Shown: positions 34,552-39,811 of the stretch, one piece after another
Position numbering within the stretch: position 1 is the stretch's first letter
Layout: each line of letters opens with the position of its first letter
From: Rhizobium sp. PP-CC-3A-592
GTDB taxonomy: Bacteria > Pseudomonadota > Alphaproteobacteria > Rhizobiales > Rhizobiaceae
Length of the DNA stretch: 39,811 nt
Assembly: GCF_003217095.1 (NCBI RefSeq)
Contig: NZ_QJSR01000013.1
Span: 1-39,811, forward strand
Reading direction: 5' to 3'
Made by a program: the position numbers and the translations under genes
Notes under the pieces: model-generated
The model's database searches: none
Seen by the model: the letters and a program-made list of their open reading frames with translations, nothing else
What the model was told of the DNA's origin: nothing

Positions 34552-36447
34552 TCACCCAGCACGCGCCAGTGCTGTCACATTCGCCTCCGTGCGGTCGCGC
34601 CCCAGGCTCTTCGCACGGTAAAGGGCTTCATCGGCCATCTTGACGATATCAGATGAGACAAGGGTGTCCGGCGGGTACTGCATACAAACCACTCCGATGC
34701 TCGCGGTCACGATGCCAGCCTCGCTTGCCACATGGGTGACTGCAAGGGTGCGGATGGCGTGGCGCAGATCGTCTGCAATTCTCATGGCTTCCTCCAGCGC
34801 CACGCCAGGTAGAACAAGGCAGAACTCCTCCCCTCCATACCGTGCGGCGGTATCGGACTTGCGGCGGGCCGCCTTCCCGATGGCGCCGCCGACCAGTTTC
34901 AGGCAGTCATCGCCTGCCGCATGGCCGTAGGTATCGTTGAATGCCTTGAACCTGTCGACGTCGAGGAGAAGGAACGAGAGTGGAGAACCTGAACGGCGGC
35001 TATCGGCAAGGTCTCCAGCGATGGCCTCGTCGAAAGCCCTCCGGTTGGCAAGACCGGTCAGCGCGTCCGTCGTCGACAAGCCTTTCATCTCCAGCGCCAT
35101 CTGTCGTAGGCCTTCTTCGGAGCGCTTCATGAGCGTGACATCCGAAGCCACGACCATTGCGGAACCATCCTCAGCAACGCGGGTCCGCAGGCTCAACCAC
35201 CTGTCGTCGCACAGGTGGATGAGTTCGTCCTTGGCAACCTGCAGCGTCGCGGCCAGGTCCTGGATCTGTTCTTCGCTGGCATCGACAGGCAGACCTTTCC
35301 GTTCCCCGTTTCTTACGACGGCACGGATGATGTCAGTGATGTGCGCTCCGGGCACGCGGGCGTAAGCCGAGCGCGGAAAGATAGCGCGGTATTGTTCGTT
35401 GCAGAACAGGAGCGTGCCGGCTCGATCGAACATAGCCAGACCGTCAGACATCTGCGCCATGGCTCGGGCCATGAGGTCCCGACTGTCTTGAAGATCCTGG
35501 GCCAGTCGCTTCCGCTCGGTAATATCCGTGGTGACACCCGCCAGACCCACCAGATGGCCCTGACGGTTCCTGAGCGGCACCTTCGACGTGGAGTACCAGC
35601 GCCTCGTCGCCTCTCCTCGGTCTATGCACTCTTCGAAATCGACGAGGGCTTCGCCGGACTGCAGGATAGCCTGCTCGCGCTCGAACAGCGCCTGTGCCCT
35701 GTCTGCAGGCTCCAAGTCGAAGTCACTGAGGCCGATCATCTCGGAGGATCGGCTTCGCCCATGATGATGGGCAACGTTCCTGTTCGTAACAACGAACCTG
35801 CCCTTCAGATCTTTCACATAATGGAAGTCGGGAGCCTGCGTCAGAGCTGCATGTAGAATATCCCGCTCAAGCGTGAATGAGCCGAAATACCGGATTGCAA
35901 GCCCCGCCGCGGCCGTCGCAGCGAAGTTCGCAAGGGCGATCGGAACGGCAAGCTGGCTCATCGCGCGTTCGAAGAGATCATTCGGCAGCAAATTCAGGAC
36001 AGCGACAGACAGTCCCGCTGCCGCAAGGGCGCTGACGATCACGGACAGTCGGTCGGTCGCCTTACAACGGTCAAGGACGGTCCCGAGCGCCAGCGCGCTG
36101 ATGGCCATGATCGCGATTGCCAGGATACCGATGCCCGCTGCTGCACCTCCGAGGAAAAGCCGGAACGCACCCGCGATGAGCACTGTCACCAGCAGCGATA
36201 CAGGGCCGCCAAGCACGCCCGACGTCATGATCATCGACAGACGAAGATCCAGATAGACCCCTTGATCGAAACGGATCGACAGCGCCATGGATGCGATGGA
36301 TCCCAGACCAAGCACGGCCCCCAGACATGCCTGCTGCTGGAGCTTCGACAGCCCGTAGAGCCGGTATCCTACATGCATCCACGCTGAGATAATGAGCGCG
36401 ACGCATGCGAAGTTGCCTACAAGTGTCTGCCATTCTGCCGTCATCAT
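34552..36447 (-). CDS. 5TMR-PAS-PAS-GGDEF diguanylate cyclase
   Basis: A 631-aa membrane sensor. Residues about 5-190 hold five or six membrane helices of the LytS-like 5TMR type (LRLSMIMTSGVLGGPVSLLV). A PAS domain follows (about 205-320) with FHYVKDLKGRFVVTNRNVAH and GVTTDITERKRLA. A second PAS (about 325-435) reads LMARAMAQMSDGLAMFDRAG. The GGDEF domain (about 455-620) has an active GGEEF motif and an intact inhibitory site RKSD five residues before it. It most likely makes c-di-GMP. The start is a double ATG at 36447. It lies upstream of, and in the same direction as, the GGDEF-EAL gene, about 270 nt away. Confidence 0.94.
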   Translation of the reverse strand: MMTAEWQTLVGNFACVALIISAWMHVGYRLYGLSKLQQQACLGAVLGLGSIASMALSIRFDQGVYLDLRLSMIMTSGVLGGPVSLLVTVLIAGAFRLFLGGAAAGIGILAIAIMAISALALGTVLDRCKATDRLSVIVSALAAAGLSVAVLNLLPNDLFERAMSQLAVPIALANFAATAAAGLAIRYFGSFTLERDILHAALTQAPDFHYVKDLKGRFVVTNRNVAHHHGRSRSSEMIGLSDFDLEPADRAQALFEREQAILQSGEALVDFEECIDRGEATRRWYSTSKVPLRNRQGHLVGLAGVTTDITERKRLAQDLQDSRDLMARAMAQMSDGLAMFDRAGTLLFCNEQYRAIFPRSAYARVPGAHITDIIRAVVRNGERKGLPVDASEEQIQDLAATLQVAKDELIHLCDDRWLSLRTRVAEDGSAMVVASDVTLMKRSEEGLRQMALEMKGLSTTDALTGLANRRAFDEAIAGDLADSRRSGSPLSFLLLDVDRFKAFNDTYGHAAGDDCLKLVGGAIGKAARRKSDTAARYGGEEFCLVLPGVALEEAMRIADDLRHAIRTLAVTHVASEAGIVTASIGVVCMQYPPDTLVSSDIVKMADEALYRAKSLGRDRTEANVTALARAG

Positions 36448-36565
36448 TTTATCCCCAACCGATTGCTTCTTAGCAAAATTTTATTGAGGACGTGTTGACG
36501 TGAATCACCCAGCCACATCTGAGAAGCGCAATATTCATATAGCCTCGCCTCCGACGATCTGAGTG

Positions 36566-36845
36566 GACCTGTTGGGACCCCCGTCCCGAACTGCTTCATC
36601 GAGCGTGTGCATGTGCCGGTTCGCCGAGTCAAAGACCGCTGAAGAAATCACCAGGTCCAACTGCTGTCGTTCGTCGAACCCGACATCGCCGAGCGCTCTC
36701 GCGTCTACTTCTGTCGCCTGTTGCGGGGACCGTGGAAAGTTTGGCAGAAAAGTCGAAGATCGCCTGGAGATGCCCCTCAAGTTCGGCATCGACTCCGTTC
36801 TCGAAAATCGCATCAATGACAACTGCCCGCTCGGTGCGAGTGATG
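36566..36845 (-). pseudogene. CMD/AhpD-like peroxidase-related gene, frameshifted remnant
   Basis: One frame reads AVVIDAIFENGVDAELEGHL then QAIFDFSAKLSTVPAT; the other continues after about 36730 as TEVDARALGDVGFDERQQLD, LVISSAVFDSANRHMHTLDE. Joined, they resemble the C-terminal half of carboxymuconolactone-decarboxylase / alkylhydroperoxidase-like proteins (...A-KL-x-x-P...x-L...GF-x-(D/E)xx-(I/L)xDxVxxxAxFxxxNR). The N-terminal catalytic CxxC half is not present. It is a broken fragment. Confidence 0.5.
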
Positions 36846-36892
36846 AGCTTCCTGCGAAGTCCTGGGTTCCCCCCGCGTGTCATTGGCGATCA

Positions 36893-36998
36893 GCCGATCA
36901 TCGACGTCGTCATTCTGGGCGGCGGCTTGGCAGGGATTGTTGCTTCCGGCATGCTGAAGCGCTCGGGCGCGATGCACGAAGGTGAACCGCGCTTCTGA
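36893..36998 (+). pseudogene. Flavoprotein Rossmann-motif fragment
   Basis: A short frame reads DVVILGGGLAGIVASGMLKR before ending at SGAMHEGEPRF and a stop. GGGLAG is the dinucleotide-binding GxGxxG motif seen at the start of FAD-dependent oxidoreductases. Nothing of the remaining enzyme follows. It could be chance. Confidence 0.3.
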
Positions 36999-37041
36999 AC
37001 GGACATAGGACTTCCAACGACCTTAACCGCCCGGAAACACG

Positions 37042-37455
37042 ATGCAGCTACCACCGAACTTAAAATCTCTCGCACCGATAGCTAATCTATTTGCCGACCC
37101 GCGTCTTCCGTTCGGATTTTGGGCCGGTGGTGAGATTGCCGACGGCATCGGCCAAGTTCCCTGCTATATACTCTCGCCTGAAGCGCAAATCTTCGTTTCC
37201 GCGGTCGATGCTGGAAACTGGGTACGACCTGAAATCAACTGGTCGGGCGCGGACGAAAGAGAACGCTACAGGCGGCTCTATACGGCGGCAGGTGCTATCG
37301 AGACCGCGACAATCGATGATCTCGTACATCTGCTGACGACGTTGATCCGCGGCGACCGCTTCAATGAAGGAATGCTCGCCAAAGCCTTTGATGATGGGGT
37401 CATCCACCGCATACTGGCTAGATCTGTGACACTGAGCGAGACCAACGATTCGTGA
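37042..37455 (+). CDS. DUF6508 family protein
   Basis: A 137-aa protein starting MQLPPNLKSLAPIANLFADP. The pattern FGFWAGGEIADGIGQVPCYI, LSPEAQIFVSAVDAGNWVRP and VHLLTTLIRGDRFNEGMLAK matches DUF6508, small bacterial proteins of unknown function. The ATG at 37042 follows CGGAAAC. The flanking genes give no hint of the role. Confidence 0.75.
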   Translation: MQLPPNLKSLAPIANLFADPRLPFGFWAGGEIADGIGQVPCYILSPEAQIFVSAVDAGNWVRPEINWSGADERERYRRLYTAAGAIETATIDDLVHLLTTLIRGDRFNEGMLAKAFDDGVIHRILARSVTLSETNDS

Positions 37456-37471
37456 GAGAACGGACACCGAG

Positions 37472-38050
37472 CTATTGCGGCAGGTTCTTGTAGCTGAACA
37501 CCGCCAAGACCTCCTCCCCCGACAGATCCAATCGCTCCAGCAGGTCCTGATGAAGCCGTACGGATGCGCCCCGATGACGCTCGATGATATCCTTCGCCCG
37601 AGCAAGCTGCTCCCGCAGAACGCCGTCCACCCTGACCATCAGGTGCGGATCGAGATGCTTGATCTCATCCAGCCGCCTATCGCCGACATCGCCATAGGAA
37701 GCCAGGTACTCTCCCATTCCATGGCTACGTTCCATGTCGACGGCGATCCAGATCGCACGATGAAGATCCGACCCCTCGCCTGCTGACGCTCCGTCATTTT
37801 GCTGACCTAGAAAAATCTCTACGATGGCGATGCCGGTCATGAACAGCGCGATCATGTCCAGATAACGCCGACGCGTCCTGCGGATCCAAGGTTCCGTGGC
37901 AAAACGTGTGCCGCCCAAGGGCTGCGCGCCCCATGTGATGGTTGCCGCCGAAGAGATCGTCACGCGTGCCAACTGCAGTCCAAGTTCGAGCCCGACCATG
38001 CGACGATGGAAGTAAACTTCAGCGGGCTGAGCGGATTCTTCGACCGACAA
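37472..38050 (-). pseudogene. FtsH-like M41 protease domain remnant, zinc motif lost
   Basis: The minus-strand frame of about 190 codons matches the C-terminal half of FtsH-like ATP-dependent zinc proteases. It includes LGLQLARVTISSAATITWGA, WIRRTRRRYLDMIALFMTGI, GASAGEGSDLHRAIWIAVDM and GVLREQLARAKDIIERHRGA. Where HEAGH should precede VVGLELG, the sequence is VYFHRRMVGLELG, so two of the zinc ligands and the catalytic Glu are gone. The third ligand (Asp in EGSDL) remains. The AAA+ ATPase domain is absent and there is no good start (TTG at 38050; the frame opens after a TAG at 38102). It is a decayed fragment, probably not expressed as a protease. Confidence 0.7.
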
Positions 38051-38079
38051 AGTCGCCGGGCGTTCATTGTCGCAGAAGG

Positions 38080-38307
38080 CTACAGGCTCCTGGCGGTCGG
38101 GCTAACCGACTTCAGCAGATGAAGGCGATTGCCAGCGACGTCGATGATTTTCTGCCGCTGTAAGAAGTAGAGGCCTTGAAGGATCTGATCCTGGGCGAAA
38201 CCCTTTGCGGTGAGAGGTGGTCCGACCTCGTAGAGGCTTATGTCCGTTGCCGGCTCGATGGCGAGGTCCCGCAGGAGCGCGATGATTGCTTGATCGGCAG
38301 TGACCAT
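38080..38307 (-). CDS. Small hypothetical protein
   Basis: A 75-aa protein starting MVTADQAIIALLRDLAIEPA, with an AGGAACGAAA ribosome site 4-10 nt upstream. The sequence GFAQDQILQGLYFLQRQKII, then DVAGNRLHLLKSV, looks like a small winged-helix-like fold, by eye only. No family recognised. Its end overlaps the degenerate 5' part of the M41 remnant. Confidence 0.6.
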   Translation of the reverse strand: MVTADQAIIALLRDLAIEPATDISLYEVGPPLTAKGFAQDQILQGLYFLQRQKIIDVAGNRLHLLKSVSPTARSL

Positions 38308-38815
38308 TTTCGTTCCTTATGCAGAGGATAAAAAAAGAGGTTGATGGCAGGTAGCTGACGCATGTCGGCGTTCTTGTTATGTTCTCCACCAAACGGCTCC
38401 TTGAGTCAACGCTTGCTGTGGTGACCTTGAGGCGGAGGCGGAAAACGCTCAAGCCTATGAAGATGAGGACGCATAGAAGAGCCTTTGCTAGTCAAAGGGC
38501 AATGTTTTGCAAAGCCAGTCATTACGCATTTGTCCGTAATTAGGTAGCAAATGCCACAAAGTTGATTACTGGCGAAAAATTCAACCTTTAATGGATAGTT
38601 AACCAGTTAGCAACACCTCGATCGACTCTCGCCCTCGCGCCTGGTATGAGATCGACATGGTTACGAGAGCAACACGAATAGGCTGACGACTTCACCCCGC
38701 CCCAGAGGCGGACGTCAGCATGTGTTTCTTGTTCTGAGGTGACCATTGTCCTCCATCACTCTCCCGATCCTGCGTCCCAACGCCTACGACCCCTTCGAAG
38801 ACTAGGCAAGGAGGT
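38308..38815. other. Intergenic region without recognisable gene
   Basis: About 510 nt, AT-rich from 38500 to 38620. I found no coding match, palindrome of note or promoter pair that I would stand behind. It leads into the nested IS fragments. Confidence 0.5.
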
Positions 38816-38991
38816 TGGAAATACGAGCGTTGCCTTTGGCCTGACCCCAAGGACGAATACGGTCAGCACTTCCTGCTGACCAAGAAGGCGCGCAACGTCG
38901 ATCCCGAGGCCGTCTGGGGACTGAGCGAGGCGGAGGCCTACGGCCTGTTCTGCGGTTTCCGCTGGTCGGCCAACGGCGGCGAGCCGTTCTG
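38816..38991 (+). pseudogene. IS1595-type transposase, N-terminal fragment
   Basis: The frame reads YERCLWPDPKDEYGQHFLLT, then KKARNVDPEAVWGLSEAEAY and GLFCGFRWSANGGEPFC, where it runs into an IS21 end. FRW-x-x-x-x-GEPxC just before a zinc ribbon is the N-terminal pattern of IS1595-family transposases. The zinc ribbon's later cysteines and the whole catalytic domain are cut off. The family call rests on about 55 residues. Confidence 0.6.
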
Positions 38992-39020
38992 TGTTGATTT
39001 CCACTGAGAGCTGACCCGGC
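38992..39020. repeat. IS21 end, inverted copy of 15668-15696
   Basis: A 29-nt sequence beginning tgttgatttccactgagagc and ending ctgacccggc is the exact reverse complement of the IS21 end at 15668-15696. It interrupts the IS1595 fragment and is itself followed within a few nt by the start of an IS3-type element. Only the tip of this second IS21 copy survives. Confidence 0.8.
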
Positions 39021-39063
39021 GGGGGTGCGGACGAAAACTTGGACCACCAGCAGGAGGTAGTTC

Positions 39064-39811
39064 ATGTATTCCTACGCAGACAGACTTCGAGCCGTTGAGC
39101 TCTACATCCGGCTTGGCAAGCGGCTCAAGGCAACCATTCGGCAGTTGGGTTATCCCACAAAGAATGCCCTGAGGGGTTGGTACCGCGAGTACATCGAGAA
39201 TCGCGACTTGCGTGTTCAGGCGGTAGCTCGAGCACCAAAATTTCCCGAGGCCCAAAAGCAGGCTGCCCTTGAGCATTACCGCACTCACGATCGTTGCATC
39301 TCTTCGACGATGAGGGCGCTTGGCTACCCTGGTCGCGGAACTCTAACCGGATGGGTCCGGGAGGCCTTTCCGGAGGCGCGCTCATCCGTGGTTGGCCGAT
39401 CTTGGCGCCGTGGCTATTCCGATGAGATCCGGCAAGCAGGGGTCATAGGTCTCTGTGGTGGGGATGAAAGTGCTCAACAGGTGGCTGACCGGCTGGGCGT
39501 CTCAAGGCCGACATTGTATAGCTGGAAAGACCAGCTTCTCGGTCATGAGGCTTCTTCATCCATGAAACGCCGCAAAACCAACGCTAAAGCGCCAGAACGT
39601 GAAGAACTCGAGCGACAGCTTGAAGCCCTCCAGCGTGATGTCCGCCAGTTGCAACTCGAGCATGATCTCCTAAAGAAGGCCAATGAACTGCTAAAAAAAG
39701 GCCTGGGCGTCGATCTGCAGATCCTGAGTAATCGGGAGAAGACACAGCTGGTTGACGCCCTTAGGAATATCTATCGAGTGCCGGAACTGCTTGCCCAATT
39801 GGGCTTGGCGC
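39064..39811 (+). CDS. IS3-family transposase, partial (C-terminus off the window)
   Basis: A plus-strand frame of about 249 codons, open to the window edge, starting MYSYADRLRAVELYIRLGKR after an AGGAGGT ribosome site. It has two helix-turn-helix units (TIRQLGYPTKNALRGWYREY and AQQVADRLGVSRPTLYSWKD), then a leucine-zipper-like coiled coil (EELERQLEALQRDVRQLQLE). A run of seven A (39692-39698 region) lies where IS3 elements often frameshift, but the frame stays open past it (KKGLGVDLQILSNREKTQLV), so orfA and orfB may be fused. The catalytic domain lies outside. The element's left end is probably near 39025. Confidence 0.85.
   Translation, partial: MYSYADRLRAVELYIRLGKRLKATIRQLGYPTKNALRGWYREYIENRDLRVQAVARAPKFPEAQKQAALEHYRTHDRCISSTMRALGYPGRGTLTGWVREAFPEARSSVVGRSWRRGYSDEIRQAGVIGLCGGDESAQQVADRLGVSRPTLYSWKDQLLGHEASSSMKRRKTNAKAPEREELERQLEALQRDVRQLQLEHDLLKKANELLKKGLGVDLQILSNREKTQLVDALRNIYRVPELLAQLGLA

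Larger units (their letters stand above)
36448..37041. other. Decayed intergenic region
   Basis: A 594-nt gap. It contains a frameshifted CMD-like remnant on the minus strand (36566-36845) and a short Rossmann-type fragment on the plus strand (36893-36998). No intact gene is supported. Confidence 0.6.

Noticed and set aside
38437-38700. Possible origin of replication or attachment site in the AT-rich gap.
   Set aside because: No iterons, DnaA-type clusters, tRNA or integrase gene were seen nearby.
1-39811. CRISPR arrays, tRNAs, rRNAs and riboswitches.
   Set aside because: No regular spaced repeats, tRNA cloverleaf or rRNA stretch was recognised by eye in the window.

Overview
The window looks like accessory DNA, probably a plasmid, chromid or genomic island, from a member of the Rhizobiaceae (Rhizobium/Agrobacterium/Sinorhizobium type). 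Supporting signs are an imuA-imuB-dnaE2 mutagenesis cassette with an alphaproteobacterial-type SOS box (GTTC-N7-GTTC), an Omp2b-type porin, a LOV/HWE histidine kinase, two large sugar ABC operons, a DUF3606 protein and several rhizobial-type insertion sequences. Base composition is moderately GC-rich, with AT-rich intergenic gaps. No rRNA, tRNA, CRISPR array, replication or conjugation gene was seen. The assignment to a group is inference from gene content.

Layout. 1-2.1 kb: a partial ISNCY-type transposase and an IS30-type transposase. 2.2-8.7 kb, all on the minus strand: a CUT2 (ribose-type) sugar operon in the order TIM-barrel isomerase, periplasmic binding protein, double ATPase, permease, RpiR regulator, ribokinase. 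The ribokinase carries an in-frame ochre codon. 9.1-14.0 kb, minus strand: a CUT1 sugar ABC operon (ATPase, Tat-type binding protein, two permeases), with a fucose mutarotase-like gene (fucU/rbsD family) diverging from it at 14.4 kb. 14.8-16.0 kb is a graveyard: fragments of an amidohydrolase-like gene, a dihydroxyacetone-kinase DhaL domain, an IS21 istB and an IS3 orfB.

16.0-24.1 kb is a DNA-damage island. dnaE2, imuB and imuA lie on the minus strand behind the SOS box. A SRAP (YedK/HMCES-type) abasic-site protein diverges from them. A two-gene unit follows (DUF3606 protein and a small membrane protein), then a stand-alone LigD-type ATP-dependent DNA ligase. 24.2-24.7 kb holds broken pieces of a MscS channel and an antibiotic-biosynthesis-monooxygenase-like gene.

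25.0-28.2 kb: a single-domain response regulator, a blue-light LOV/PAS HWE histidine kinase and an N-terminally shortened GlxA/AraC-type regulator. 28.2-31.2 kb: a Pit phosphate transporter divergent from a porin. 31.2-36.4 kb: small hypotheticals and two cyclic-di-GMP enzymes (a GGDEF-EAL protein and a 5TMR/PAS/PAS/GGDEF protein). 36.5-39.8 kb: remnants (a CMD/AhpD-like gene with a frameshift, and an FtsH-like M41 domain that has lost its zinc motif), a DUF6508 protein, and nested IS pieces (IS1595 fragment, IS21 end, partial IS3 transposase).

The functional genes serve sugar uptake, mutagenic repair and environmental sensing (light, c-di-GMP). They are separated by IS-flanked zones of gene decay. 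The most interesting unit is the SOS-box-centred repair island. The clearest sequence-level surprises are the nonsense ribokinase, the dead M41 remnant, the DhaL and amidohydrolase remnants beside fucU, and a 29-bp IS21 end present in inverted orientation at 15.7 and 39.0 kb.
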